Shown here: in pieces, positions 18,652 to 27,913 of the stretch | How positions within the stretch are numbered: position 1 is the stretch's first letter | How the letters are laid out: every line of letters starts with the position of its first letter | Notes under the pieces: model-generated | Seen by the model: only the letters and a program-made list of their open reading frames with translations | Database searches by the model: none | Told to the model about the DNA's origin: nothing | NCBI RefSeq assembly: GCF_900143535.1 | Contig: NZ_FRFA01000021.1 | Span: forward strand, 1-62,099 | Direction: 5' to 3' | Origin: Tateyamaria sp. Alg231-49 | GTDB lineage: Bacteria > Pseudomonadota > Alphaproteobacteria > Rhodobacterales > Rhodobacteraceae | DNA length: 62,099 bases | Program-made: the position numbers and the translations under genes

Positions 18652-18778
18652 AGGTGTCTCCCTCAGATGACAGTTGGGAAAAGGCTAGCCAAATCTGCGC
18701 AACTTTGCCAGCGCACAACCCTTGGCACGCCCGTAACGCTGCGATAGGCGGGCAGCTTTCAGCGCAAGGGGCAGGGTC

Positions 18779-20029
18779 ATGGCAGTTTTGGGTGTGGATT
18801 TCGGCACGTCGAATTCGGCGGTCGGGATATGTGTGGATGGGGCCGCTCAGTTGATCCCAATTGAGAGCGGTGCAACCACTCTGCCGACGGCCGTTTTTTT
18901 GGATTTCGAAGCGCGGCGCGCAATCTACGGAAGCCCGGCAAACGCAGCTTTGATCGCGGGGGACGAGGGGCGTTATATGCGCGCGCTCAAATCCTTGCTT
19001 GGGACATCGCTGATGCGAGAGCGGCGCACCTTTCTCAATGAATCCGTCGACTTCATCACCATCGTCGGCCGCTTTTTGGCCGAACTGAAGTCCCGTGCAG
19101 AGCGTGCAACCAACCTCGAATTCGATACTGCGCTGTCAGGGCGCCCCGTCCTGTTTCATTCGGCCGATCCAAAACGAAATGCACAGGCGCTGGTGGATTT
19201 AACCGACTGCTATCATGCCGCCGGGTTCAAAGATGTGACCTTCATGCCCGAACCAGAGGCCGCCGCTCTGGCCAACCGGTCCGTTCTGCACCCGGGCGAC
19301 CTTGGCCTGGTTGTGGACATTGGTGGGGGTACATCGGATTTTACCCTGTTCCGCCAAGGTCCTGACAGCGGCATTGATATTCTGGCCAGCCACGGTGTGC
19401 GGCTGGGGGGCACCGATTTTGACCGCGCGCTTAACTTGGCTTTTGTGATGCCTGAACTGGGCATGGGATCGGCCATTCGCCACGCATTCGGGGATCAGAC
19501 TCATGTCGCACCAAACGCAATCTTCCACGAACTTGCCACGTGGCAGAAGATTCCGTTCCTCTATACCCATGAGACACGCCGGGCAGCACGCGAGTTGACC
19601 CAATATGCCGTCGATCCCGCACCTCTGAACCGGCTTGTGCAGGTACTTGAGCAGGAGGTCGGCCACGACATCGCCTTTGCCGTCGAGACTGCAAAAATCG
19701 CCGCCAATATGCAGACATCAGCCCTACCGGATATTGACCTCAATATGATTGAAAAGGGCCTGTGCGCGCCTCTCTATCCTGTGGCGATGACTGCAACCCT
19801 TGCACAGATGGCAGAGCGTGTTGGCGAGGCCGCATCGGACACCATGACCCAAGCAGGCGTCGATCCTGATGCCGTGGATCGCCTGATATTTGTTGGCGGA
19901 TCAAGCCTTATGCAGGTGATTGAGGCCGCCTTGACGCGTCGGTTTGCGCGCGCTCAGGTGCATCAGGGTGCCGCCCTAACGGCGATTGTGGAGGGGCTCG
20001 CATTGGCCACGGGTCAATCAGACAGATAG
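18779..20029 (+). CDS. Hsp70-like ATPase (YegD family)
   Basis: 416 residues that cover only the actin-like ATPase domain. Phosphate 1 is GVDFGTSNSAVGI near residues 4-16, phosphate 2 is DIGGGTSDFTLF near 180, and the adenosine motif is IFVGGSSLMQVIEAAL near 373. The peptide-binding domain and lid of DnaK are absent, as in E. coli YegD. The cellular role of YegD is not settled. It is divergent from the ABC binding-protein gene and ends one base before the convergent deacylase stop. Confidence 0.85.
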   Translation: MAVLGVDFGTSNSAVGICVDGAAQLIPIESGATTLPTAVFLDFEARRAIYGSPANAALIAGDEGRYMRALKSLLGTSLMRERRTFLNESVDFITIVGRFLAELKSRAERATNLEFDTALSGRPVLFHSADPKRNAQALVDLTDCYHAAGFKDVTFMPEPEAAALANRSVLHPGDLGLVVDIGGGTSDFTLFRQGPDSGIDILASHGVRLGGTDFDRALNLAFVMPELGMGSAIRHAFGDQTHVAPNAIFHELATWQKIPFLYTHETRRAARELTQYAVDPAPLNRLVQVLEQEVGHDIAFAVETAKIAANMQTSALPDIDLNMIEKGLCAPLYPVAMTATLAQMAERVGEAASDTMTQAGVDPDAVDRLIFVGGSSLMQVIEAALTRRFARAQVHQGAALTAIVEGLALATGQSDR

Positions 20030-20030
20030 C

Positions 20031-21302
20031 CTAGGTCGGCAACAACAGTTTTTGCAGCGCCGCCGCCATCACTTTGGCGCTGTCTAGCATATCCGTGATC
20101 CCAATCCATTCGTCAGGTTTGTGCGCCAGTTCCAATTCGCCCGGGCCATAGGCGATGCAATTGCGCAATTGCCCGATGCGGTCGATGTGTTTTTGGTCGT
20201 ACGAACCAGGCGAGGCCACGTAGGTCGGCTCGACCCCGAGCACATCTTGAATAGCTGCGTCTATGGTCTCAACAACAGGAGCCGATTTGTCAGTCATGGA
20301 TGGCAAGACGACGTTCAACTCTCGCATATCATAGTCGAACTTGTCCCGCGACGCTTTGAGCCCTTCTAGAAGAGCCACGACTTCTCCCCGCACGTCTTCA
20401 ACGTTTTCCTCAACCAGAAACCGACGGTCGATCACGATGCGGCAGCTGTCCGGCACACAATGGGCGGGCAAACCGTCGTAGTCATCACTTGGCTCAGCCT
20501 GTCCGCCATGGATCGAATTGATATTCATTGTGGATTGGCGCGCACCGTCTGGCACCACTGGCATTTCCGTGCGGCGGGCGGCCATGGCGGGGAACAGCTC
20601 CGCCTCGAATGTCTCAAGTACCGCCCCCATGTGCCGCACAGCACAATCGCCCAAGAAAGGCATGGATCCGTGCGCGATTTCGCCCTTTGTCTCAATCTCG
20701 GCCCACCAACCACCACGATGGCCCAGACAAATTCGGTCTTTGTTCAGCGGTTCGGGGATAATCACATGTTGTACGCGGGATGGCGCGAAAAAGCCCTGTT
20801 CAGCAAGGTACGCCACGCCGCCATAGCCACCAGATTCTTCATCTGCCGTGGCGCTGATCTCGATCGCGCCGGAAAACTCTGGGTGTTCTTCGATGAACGC
20901 CTCAGCCGCGATGATGGAGGCAGCAAGACCCCCTTTCATGTCGCACGCGCCCCGCCCGTAGATTTTGTCGCCTTCAATCTCGGCACCAAACGGATCGCGT
21001 GTCCAACCTTGACCAACTTCGACTACGTCGTGGTGGCTGTTGAAATGCACACAATCGCCTGCGTTTGTCCCAGCGCGCCGCGCCACGAGATTCCAACGGG
21101 GATAGGTGTCGCTGTCACCCGGTGTACCAGTGGCGCGGATCATCTGGGTTTCAAACCCATGCGCTTTCAGCCGCGAATCCACCAGCGCACAAACATCGTG
21201 ATAGTGTCGCCCGGGTGGGTTTAACGTGGGGATGCGGATCAACGCTTGGGTCAGCGCGATCAGGTCATCTCGTTTGTCATCAATGCGAGTGAACAGTGTC
21301 AT
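20031..21302 (-). CDS. ArgE/DapE family metallo-deacylase (M20)
   Basis: A 423-residue M20 family dizinc hydrolase related to acetylornithine deacetylase and succinyl-diaminopimelate desuccinylase. Metal ligands are visible: His in HFNSHHDVVEVG, Asp in GRGACDMKGG, catalytic Glu and neighbour in TADEESGG, and a late His in GSYDQKHID. The dimerisation insert with HGSMPF is present. It lies next to a system rich in acyl-amine enzymes, so an N-acyl amino acid substrate is plausible. Start at 21302 fits the family N-terminus. Confidence 0.85.
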   Translation of the reverse strand: MTLFTRIDDKRDDLIALTQALIRIPTLNPPGRHYHDVCALVDSRLKAHGFETQMIRATGTPGDSDTYPRWNLVARRAGTNAGDCVHFNSHHDVVEVGQGWTRDPFGAEIEGDKIYGRGACDMKGGLAASIIAAEAFIEEHPEFSGAIEISATADEESGGYGGVAYLAEQGFFAPSRVQHVIIPEPLNKDRICLGHRGGWWAEIETKGEIAHGSMPFLGDCAVRHMGAVLETFEAELFPAMAARRTEMPVVPDGARQSTMNINSIHGGQAEPSDDYDGLPAHCVPDSCRIVIDRRFLVEENVEDVRGEVVALLEGLKASRDKFDYDMRELNVVLPSMTDKSAPVVETIDAAIQDVLGVEPTYVASPGSYDQKHIDRIGQLRNCIAYGPGELELAHKPDEWIGITDMLDSAKVMAAALQKLLLPT

Positions 21303-21373
21303 GACCTGAGTGTTGAGTGATCAAGCCTCATTGGCAAGGGCATGCTTGGTCCCGTCTGACCGTTCGCGGCAAA

Positions 21374-21394
21374 TTCTTCGAGATTATCGAAGAA
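21374..21394 (-). terminator. Inverted repeat between MBL hydrolase and deacylase genes
   Basis: A perfect 8-bp arm pair, TTCTTCGA and TCGAAGAA with 5 bases between, begins five bases after the MBL gene's stop and ends about 70 bases upstream of the deacylase start. It is AT-rich for a terminator stem, so it could instead be an operator. Confidence 0.5.
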
Positions 21395-21398
21395 CGAC

Positions 21399-22274
21399 CT
21401 AAAGTTTGCCCAAAGGCACCTTCAAGGCCATGTCACCCTCGGTGTCACGCGGGATTTCGCCAGCCCGCATGTTGACCTGTAGCGCCGGGATGATCAACGA
21501 AGGCATAGCGAGTTGCGCGTCCCGCTCTGTGCGGAACTTGATGAAATCCTCGCGCGTTTTGCCGCCACCGACATGGATGTTCTTTTCCCGCTCTTCAGCT
21601 ACGGTTGTTTCCCACGCAATCGCCCGCCCACCAGGGCCGTAATCATGGCAGATAAACAAACGCATCTCATCTGGCAGCGCCAGCACACGCATGATGCTGT
21701 CATACAACTCGCCCGCATCACCACCGGGAAAATCCGCGCGGGCCGAGCCGCCATCCGGCATGAACAGTGTGTCCCCGACAAAAGCTGCATCGCCCATCAC
21801 ATGCACCATGCAGGCAGGTGTATGCCCGGGCGTGTGCATCGCAAAACATGTCATTGCCCCGACCGCATACGTGTCATTGTCCTCAAACAGCGCATCAAAT
21901 TGCGAACCATCGCGCTGAAACTCCGTGCCCTCGTTAAACACTTTGCCAAAGGTATCTTGGACTTCGGTAATCTTGGCCCCGATGCCAATTTTGCCGCCCA
22001 GTGCCTCCTGAATGTAGGGCGCGCCTGAAAGGTGATCAGCGTGGACATGCGTTTCAATGATCCAGTCGAGCCTGAGCTTGTTTGCTTTGATATGTGCGAT
22101 AATGGCATCGGCGCCATCAAAGTTGAGCTGTCCCGCTGCATAATCGATGTCCATCACTGCATCGATCACGGCGCATCCGGGTCCGTCTGGTTCCCGCACT
22201 ACATATGAGATGGTGTTGGACCGTTTGTCGAAGAACGGTGTAACCGTCGGCGTTTTTGTCATGTCAGGTGTCAT
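21399..22274 (-). CDS. MBL-fold hydrolase, persulfide dioxygenase-like (Blh type)
   Basis: A 291-residue metallo-beta-lactamase-fold enzyme. The metal site THVHADHLSG is near residue 77, followed by MHTPGHTPACMVH, FVGDTLFMPDGGSARADFPGG and FICHDYGPGG. This set matches the ETHE1/Blh group, which are iron persulfide dioxygenases acting in sulfide detoxification. A C-terminal extension with PALQVNMRAGEIP is typical for the Blh branch. GGGAG lies 6 bases before the chosen ATG. The usual BigR repressor gene is not next to it here. Confidence 0.8.
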   Translation of the reverse strand: MTPDMTKTPTVTPFFDKRSNTISYVVREPDGPGCAVIDAVMDIDYAAGQLNFDGADAIIAHIKANKLRLDWIIETHVHADHLSGAPYIQEALGGKIGIGAKITEVQDTFGKVFNEGTEFQRDGSQFDALFEDNDTYAVGAMTCFAMHTPGHTPACMVHVMGDAAFVGDTLFMPDGGSARADFPGGDAGELYDSIMRVLALPDEMRLFICHDYGPGGRAIAWETTVAEEREKNIHVGGGKTREDFIKFRTERDAQLAMPSLIIPALQVNMRAGEIPRDTEGDMALKVPLGKL

Positions 22275-22501
22275 GTTTGGCTCCCTGTTTTTGCACGCTG
22301 TGCCCCGCTTTCGTTTGGGGTTCGTCGGTGCAAGATCGGCATTCCGTGCCCGATTGTGGCAGGGCGTAACTGGCGGGACAAGTCTTTATGCTTTGTTGCC
22401 CGGTTGGCTTACATTGGATGCAATAACACGCTGGCATACCCGCGCATGAGATTGAGCGCAGGCGAACTTGAACAGCGCCAAAAACTCACATAACCAAAAT
22501 C

Positions 22502-22525
22502 ATAAGTCGCATAAGCCCGACTTAT
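22502..22525 (-). terminator. Hairpin downstream of glpK
   Basis: Perfect 8-bp stem ATAAGTCG...CGACTTAT with an 8-base loop, about 20 bases after the glpK stop on the same strand, followed by GATTTTGG. It is a likely terminator of the glpK unit. The rest of 22275-22501 shows no gene. Confidence 0.6.
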
Positions 22526-22543
22526 ACCCCAATTGGAGCGAGC

Positions 22544-24016
22544 CTACACGGCTTGGGTTGCGGCCACTGCGCGCTGCCAACGGGCATAGGATTCTTCCCG
22601 CTCCGCCTCTGCCAAGGCAGGTTCAAACCGGGCCTCGCGGGCCCAAGTGGCCGCGAACCCTGCTGCATCCGGATAAACACCCGCACGCATACCAGCCAGC
22701 CACGCCGCGCCAAGGGCTGTGGTTTCCAGACCTTGTGGCCGATCCACCGGTGCACCCAGCATATCCGACAGGAACTGCATCGCCCAGTTGTTCGCACTCA
22801 AACCCCCATCGACACGCAAAACAGCGGCGTCCCCATCCGGCCAATCGGCGCGCATCGCTTCCCACAAATCCCGCGTTTGGAAACCAATGCTTTCCAATGC
22901 AGCACGCGCCATATCAGCCGGCCCTGTGTCCCGGGTCAGCCCGTAGACCGCGCCCCGACAGTCAGGGTTCCAATATGGCGCGCCAAGACCTGTAAAGGCA
23001 GGCACCAGTGTGACATCGCCTCGGCCTTGCTCGGCCAGCCCTTGGGTTTCTGATGCAGACCCAATGATGCCAAGCCCGTCCCGCAGCCATTGGACGACCG
23101 CACCTGCAATAAAGATTGACCCTTCCAGCGCATAGGTCGGCGTACCGTCCAGTTGATAGGCAACCGTGGTCAGCAAACGGTTGTTGGACGTCACAGGAGC
23201 AGACCCTGTGTTGAGCAACGCAAAGCACCCCGTGCCATAGGTCGATTTCAACATACCCGGTTCAAAGCAAGCCTGCCCGATGGTCGCCGCCTGTTGATCG
23301 CCGGCCACGCCATAAATGGGCGTTTCACCGCCAAGGATATCAGTTATTCCAAAATCAGAGGCACAATCGCGGACCTCAGGCAGCATCTGCATGGGGATAT
23401 CCAGCATAGTGCACATCTCAGCGCTCCACGCGCCTTTGTGAATGTCATAAAGCATTGTGCGGGCGGCATTTGTCGCGTCCGTGACGTGCGCACGACCCCC
23501 AGTCATATGCCAGATCAAAAAGCTGTCGACGGTCCCAAACAGCAGTTTGCCAGCCGCAGCCTTCTCCCTTGATCCGGCGTTTTGATCCAGGATCCATTTG
23601 ACTTTGGTCGCCGAAAAATAGGGATCTAACAGCAACCCAGTGATCGCAGTCACTTGATCGCCGTATCCCTGACCACGCAGGGTTTCGCACATCTGTGCGG
23701 TGCGGCGGTCCTGCCATACGATAGCGTTGTGCAAAGGTTCACCGGTTTCAGCGTCCCAGATCACCGTCGTTTCGCGTTGGTTGGTGATGCCGATGGCGGC
23801 AATGTCAGACGGGCCAAGCCCGGTCGTTTCCATCACCTCTTTGCACGTGGATTGCACGGTGGCCCACAGGTCGCTTGGGTCGTGTTCCACCCACCCGCTG
23901 GCGGGGAAGTGCTGGGGAAACTCCTGCTGCGCACTGGCCACTGGCGTCATATCCGGCCCAAAAACAATGGCCCGAGACGATGTTGTGCCCTGATCGATTG
24001 CCAGAATATGAGTCAT
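22544..24016 (-). CDS. glpK: Glycerol kinase
   Basis: 490 residues from [20 protein letters not shown] at 24016, the standard start of the family. It phosphorylates glycerol to sn-glycerol 3-phosphate with ATP. FGGY hallmarks: DQGTTSSR phosphate loop, [21 protein letters not shown], and the late [16 protein letters not shown] with ATP-binding residues. The length is close to the usual 495-500. No glpF or glpD is adjacent, so it stands as a single gene between the LysE and MBL genes. Confidence 0.93.
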   Translation of the reverse strand: MTHILAIDQGTTSSRAIVFGPDMTPVASAQQEFPQHFPASGWVEHDPSDLWATVQSTCKEVMETTGLGPSDIAAIGITNQRETTVIWDAETGEPLHNAIVWQDRRTAQMCETLRGQGYGDQVTAITGLLLDPYFSATKVKWILDQNAGSREKAAAGKLLFGTVDSFLIWHMTGGRAHVTDATNAARTMLYDIHKGAWSAEMCTMLDIPMQMLPEVRDCASDFGITDILGGETPIYGVAGDQQAATIGQACFEPGMLKSTYGTGCFALLNTGSAPVTSNNRLLTTVAYQLDGTPTYALEGSIFIAGAVVQWLRDGLGIIGSASETQGLAEQGRGDVTLVPAFTGLGAPYWNPDCRGAVYGLTRDTGPADMARAALESIGFQTRDLWEAMRADWPDGDAAVLRVDGGLSANNWAMQFLSDMLGAPVDRPQGLETTALGAAWLAGMRAGVYPDAAGFAATWAREARFEPALAEAEREESYARWQRAVAATQAV

Positions 24017-24099
24017 GTCCGTCAGTCCTTGGTTCAGTTGCGCCGTGCAAAGATCTGAACAGGTGTAGGGCATGCAACGGGCTGCATCAATCGCCAGAG

Positions 24100-24729
24100 T
24101 TACCGTTCCGGCGCGATATCCTTGAAGCCCAAAAGGACTGCCGCGCCAATCATGAGCCCTCCGCTGATCCGATTAATAACCGTCAGCGACATGTTCTTGA
24201 GGCGGGCAGCGACGCGCTCTCCGGCCCACCCCCACAGCACAAGCGTCACCCCGTCCACAACAAGATAGGTAACTCCGAGGATCACCAACTGCGGTAAAAT
24301 GGCGGCGGTAGGGTCGATGAACTGCGGAAAGAGGGCCGCAAAAAAGACCACGGCATATGGGTTCGTCATCGACGTGACAAAACCCATACGGAACAGTCCA
24401 GACCGGCGCGGTTCCGGTATCGCCTGTTCTGACTCCAGCCCCCCGCGCGACATCATAAGCTGCACCCCAATCCATACCAGGTACGCAACTCCGATCCACT
24501 TGATCCATCCAAACGCTTGGGCCGACGTCGCGATGATCGCGGCCAGACCAAAAGCGGCTGCCGTCATCTGCAAAACATTGGCGCTCAGGTCCCCGCAGAT
24601 GACCCAAAGGCTACGCCGCAACCCATGTTTCATCGCATTCGACACGATCAGCAATTGGCTTGTATCCGGCGGCGTCGCAAAAAAGACCGCGACGGCGGCC
24701 AGATAGAGCAGATAGGTTTCTGCGCTCAC
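24100..24729 (-). CDS. LysE/RhtB family amino-acid exporter
   Basis: A 209-residue inner-membrane protein with six hydrophobic segments. The family signature is seen as [18 protein letters not shown] after helix 1 and [20 protein letters not shown] in the middle. These proteins export amino acids or related small metabolites. The start overlaps the idi stop by four bases, so it is coupled to idi although it has no known link to isoprenoid synthesis. Confidence 0.85.
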   Translation of the reverse strand: MSAETYLLYLAAVAVFFATPPDTSQLLIVSNAMKHGLRRSLWVICGDLSANVLQMTAAAFGLAAIIATSAQAFGWIKWIGVAYLVWIGVQLMMSRGGLESEQAIPEPRRSGLFRMGFVTSMTNPYAVVFFAALFPQFIDPTAAILPQLVILGVTYLVVDGVTLVLWGWAGERVAARLKNMSLTVINRISGGLMIGAAVLLGFKDIAPER

Positions 24730-25268
24730 ACGCGCGCTGCCTGCGCTAGATCAGCGCCAAAGATCGTGTTCGCATGATCCGCAAGGTAAATGCGCAGCCA
24801 TGGCGTAAATCGGTCTGGCTTACGACGCACCAAGGCGATCAAATCGTAGTAATCCATCCACTCAACCGCCATGACCTCTTCGGGGTTGGGGGCAACCACC
24901 AAACTGTCCGTGGCGCGGCCAAGATAGACATCGACCACCTCGTGTTCGATCAAGCCATTTCCAACATCAGCGCGGTATTCCAAATGGTGACGATGTTCGA
25001 GTGGCAGGCCCGTGATCCCAAGCTCTTCCTCAAGGCGACGCACGGCACACACAGATGGCGCCTCATCCCAGTCGGGATGGGTACAGCACGTGTTCGCCCA
25101 AAGGCCCGGCGTGTGATACTTGCCCATCGCGCGCTGCTGCATCAGCACTTCGGTCCCGCGCACGATAAACACTGACACCGCCTTGTGACGCAGACCGCGC
25201 TTGTGCGCGTCCAGTTTTTCAACCGGGGTCAGTGTGCCATCGACCCATGCAGGGATCATAATGCTCAT
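24726..25268 (-). CDS. idi: Isopentenyl-diphosphate delta-isomerase, type I
   Basis: A 180-residue Nudix-fold enzyme converting IPP to DMAPP for carotenoid, quinone and bacteriochlorophyll tails. The active Cys lies in GLWANTCCTHPDWDE and the Glu-rich Nudix part in RRLEEELGITG. YLRADVGNGLIEHE-like and VEWMDYYDL segments fit. The ATG overlaps the stop of the bchP remnant (ATGA). In Rhodobacter photosynthesis clusters idi directly follows bchP, which explains this start. It is the best preserved enzyme gene of that locus. Confidence 0.9.
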   Translation of the reverse strand: MSIMIPAWVDGTLTPVEKLDAHKRGLRHKAVSVFIVRGTEVLMQQRAMGKYHTPGLWANTCCTHPDWDEAPSVCAVRRLEEELGITGLPLEHRHHLEYRADVGNGLIEHEVVDVYLGRATDSLVVAPNPEEVMAVEWMDYYDLIALVRRKPDRFTPWLRIYLADHANTIFGADLAQAARV

Positions 25269-25580
25269 ACGTGGTTTACCTTCACGAGGCCGGTCAGGTG
25301 GGCCATGTTCTTAATACCGGTTTTCGGGTGGGCCATGGGACGGGCGCGCACCAGTTTCTTGTTCATACACGCTTAAAAGGTCAGGCGTTGCACGTTGACA
25401 TCATGACACAGGGATACAAAGCGTTCGCGCCACATTAAGCAGTTATAGTACACGTTTTGCGGCGAGGCGAGAACCCGGAACACCATCTTGTGTTCGCGCA
25501 TGAACAGCTTGCGGGCCGGTTTCAAGCCTCTCACGAGACCGGAAGCCAATGTCGCCGCACGGGCCCGCCCCCAACCATTG
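25265..25580 (-). pseudogene. bchP: bchP remnant (geranylgeranyl-bacteriochlorophyll reductase), 3' end
   Basis: The minus strand reads KPARKLFMREHKMVFRVL, then WRERFVSLCHDVNVQRLTF, the C-terminal region of BchP. An in-frame TAA at 25373-25375 sits where the family has Glu, and after it the reading continues as MNKKLVRARPMAHPKTG and IKNMAHLTGLV to a TGA that overlaps the idi ATG. Nothing recognisable as the N-terminal FAD domain is found between 25580 and 25860. The gene is therefore a decayed 3' remnant. Confidence 0.75.
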
Positions 25581-25863
25581 CTTAGCAGACGCCGTTGCCC
25601 CAAGAGGGAGCGACGACGACAGCTCTTTTTCGGGATCACGTCCCGACCGCACTGGGCAGCAAAATAGGGTGCGATGGGCCGGCAAGTGCAGCCCCGGATG
25701 AATTCGAACGGCACACAAGCCCAGATCGGCGGGACCCTCGCGATGGCTTTGATTGAATGTGGGACTGCCGTAGGCTCGAGCAGGCTGCGCCAAGTCAGGG
25801 AGAGGTCGTCAATGGCCGGTATATTGAGTTGGCTTAGATATCAGGGCTGCATGACGCGAATGC

Positions 25864-27282
25864 TCAACCGTCCTTGTCAAGAAGACCGAATTTGCGAAGC
25901 TTTACGTAAAGTGACTGGCGGGACAGGCCTAGCATCTTGGCAGCGGCCAATCGATTATTTCGCGTGAGGTTCACGGCCGTCTCAATACACATCTTTTCAA
26001 CGACATCCGTGGTTTGGCCTACTATCTCCTTGAGCGAGGTTGATCCAACCAAATCCATCACATTGCGACCCGGCTCAGGTAGGTTATTCGACGGGCCTTC
26101 GACTTCGCGAACAGTCTCCAGACGACTGACATCACGCAGGATCAGCGCAATGGCTGGGTTTTCAGGATCTTCCAGATGCGCAGCCGAAACTTCGACAGGG
26201 ACGCGCGCGCCAAAATTATTGATCAGTCGGGTGGCATAAGCGCGTATCTGTCCGGTCTTGGCCACATTGCCCAGCAGCACGCCCATATCGACCTGTCCAC
26301 GCGACATGAACTCCGCAAGAGAGGCACCCACAACATCACTCAGATGTGCTGCGCCGACCAGATCAAGAAACGCGTCATTCACGGACAGCACACTACCTTG
26401 CATGCTAAGGAAAACGATTGAATCTGTCGTCGACCGGAAAAGCGCCGAAGCATGTTGTGCGGACGTATCAGGCTTTACAGACTTTAAGTCACTGCCGAGC
26501 AACCGACACATCAAAACCCGCTGACCGCCGGCCCGAAACACGGCCGGGTGAATCTCTAGCATTTGGCGGGTGCGAGTAGCGCGCACTGAAATCGAACCGG
26601 GCTCCTCGGAAAGGACCACATTCATCAGGCTTTCAATCAGTTCCGCACCAGAGCGGTCCGAGAACAGGCTGGCAAAGGTCGCACCTGGCAGCGTCTCGGC
26701 TTTCAAACCCAACAGGACCGCAGCATGATTGTTTGCGTCCTCAATAAGCCCCGTCTGAACAGAAACAAACACAACAGCATCATCCACGTTGCCCATGACT
26801 GCGTGGTAACGGATTTCAATTTCGCGTTGCGCCTCATATCCCTGTTCAAGGGCAATCTGCGCACGCACAAGCTGCTGCTGGGCCTCTACCGTTGGGCGTA
26901 AATCGCGACCCAAAAGCAGTACAGCATTTTCTGGGCCAAACCGGTGGACCGTATAACGAACCAGGTATTGGCAAGTCGCATTTTCCCGATGGGTTAGTTC
27001 GAGAGACTTCTTGGGCAATGTCCCGGACAAGTATGCGCCATGTGCCGCCTGAAACTTTTCGATGCTTTCCTCAGTCAGGAAATCAACGATTGCACGCCCT
27101 TCCTAATGGTCCAGCTTGCCAAAGCTGTCATCCTGAGTGTTGACGAGCACAGACAAGACCGTGCCTTCAGCGGATACCACAAGTGCTATGTCGGACGCTG
27201 CCGCGATTATGCTGCTGATGAACTGAGGCTCGAACAATGGCACCGCGCCGCTTGACCAGAAATTACCGTCGCCCGTTTTCAT
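25864..27282 (-). pseudogene. ppsR: ppsR (crtJ) with a nonsense codon at position 60
   Basis: Read from ATG 27282 the frame is 472 codons, the usual length of PpsR/CrtJ, the oxygen- and light-responsive repressor of photosynthesis genes. Parts seen: N-terminal domain with SDIALVVSAEGTVLSVLVN, PAS domains (GRDLRPTVEAQQQLV, NVDDAVVFVSVQTGLIEDAN, TTDSIVFLSMQGSVLSVND), and a C-terminal Fis-type HTH, NRLAAAKMLGLSRQSLYVKL. Codon 60 is TAG (27103-27105) in LDH*EGR, where relatives have Trp (TGG), one base change away. The rest shows no frameshift. Restart at 27030 would lack the N-terminal domain. Confidence 0.85.
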
Positions 27283-27569
27283 GGCAGGCCCAACAGCCTT
27301 TGACGCTTAGCACAAAACCCGACTACGTCGGCTTCTAGTTTTGCTGCGAGCTCACCGTCTGTTTGCCACCTTATCTCGTTCGATGTTCTTGGCAAGAACA
27401 CGTCGGTGGCAATCACTGGGGCAGGGTTTGACGCCTCTGCCAACAACGGCTGGAAGTGCAGGGAAATCACCTGACCGATCAATGGCTCAATCCCGGCGTG
27501 GCCCTCTTGGAAAGCTGCGTTCATGCCAAATGTATCGTCTTGTGCCATGAATGACGTCGATCCGTTCAA
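27279..27569 (-). CDS. Small protein of unknown family, coupled to ppsR
   Basis: An open frame of 96 codons (or about 89 from the inner MAQDDTFGMN). Its TGA overlaps the ppsR ATG (ATGA), which suggests real translation. The sequence contains EPLIGQVISLHFQPLLAEAS and ends LEADVVGFCAKRQRLLGLP. I do not recognise a family: it is not PpaA/AerR, although that gene often neighbours ppsR. A PpsR-type site lies about 70 bases before it. It may be a real small gene or the tail of a lost one. Confidence 0.45.
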   Translation of the reverse strand: MNGSTSFMAQDDTFGMNAAFQEGHAGIEPLIGQVISLHFQPLLAEASNPAPVIATDVFLPRTSNEIRWQTDGELAAKLEADVVGFCAKRQRLLGLP

Positions 27570-27639
27570 ACGTAGTGAACAACTCTGGCGCGTCAGAGAC
27601 GCGTGTACGCCGAGGAAGCGTGTGCTTTGACACTCACGA

Positions 27640-27657
27640 TGTCAACTCTGTTGGACA
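27640..27657 (-). promoter_or_regulatory. PpsR/CrtJ-type operator TGT-N12-ACA
   Basis: A perfect TGT-N12-ACA palindrome, the consensus of PpsR/CrtJ sites. On the minus strand its right half forms TTGACA, a -35-like hexamer, facing ppsR. A second degenerate half-match (TGT-N12-ACG) starts at 27621, two bases from the first; paired sites are usual for this repressor. Confidence 0.6.
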
Positions 27658-27838
27658 GTTTGTGGCGCCTGAGCTCGTGAAGTTCTGCCCATTGGCACGA
27701 ATTTCTGCATAAAACGGCTGTTCTGAGCACTGCTAGCGGGGTTGCGGATGCATGTATGATCGGCGTTGCCGCTACTCCAGAATGTAATATTTAGTCGACA
27801 CTTTTCCACACAAGCCAAAAGCTTCGAGGAGTTGAATT

Positions 27839-27862
27839 CAAGTCAAAGTTACTGTTGACTTG
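27839..27862 (+). promoter_or_regulatory. Perfect dyad upstream of cycA
   Basis: CAAGTCAA-N8-TTGACTTG, arms identical, 52 bases before the cycA start; the right arm includes a -35-like TTGACT. It is overlapped on the left by TTGAATTCAA. It does not fit the FNR consensus spacing. A regulator site is likely, but the regulator is unknown. Confidence 0.45.
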
Positions 27863-27913
27863 ATCCTCAAGCCGCTAGGTTCATCGCCATAGGCATAAGT
27901 GAAGGAGATTCCT

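Noticed and set aside
21374..21394. A definite operator for the M20 deacylase
   Set aside because: The repeat is equally placed to terminate the MBL gene; function cannot be decided.
22468..23053. Plus-strand ORFs of up to 175 codons
   Set aside because: They overlap glpK on the other strand and show no family similarity.
27103..27105. Stop-codon recoding (amber suppression) in ppsR
   Set aside because: Nothing in the sequence points to recoding, and TAA stops in bchP and the tautomerase show general decay instead.
27279..27569. Calling this ORF ppaA/aerR because of its place next to ppsR
   Set aside because: No B12-binding or SCHIC-like motif is visible; position alone is not enough.
27832..27862. 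An FNR/FnrL box upstream of cycA
   Set aside because: TTGA/TCAA elements are present but none fits TTGAT-N4-ATCAA spacing; only the longer dyad is reported.
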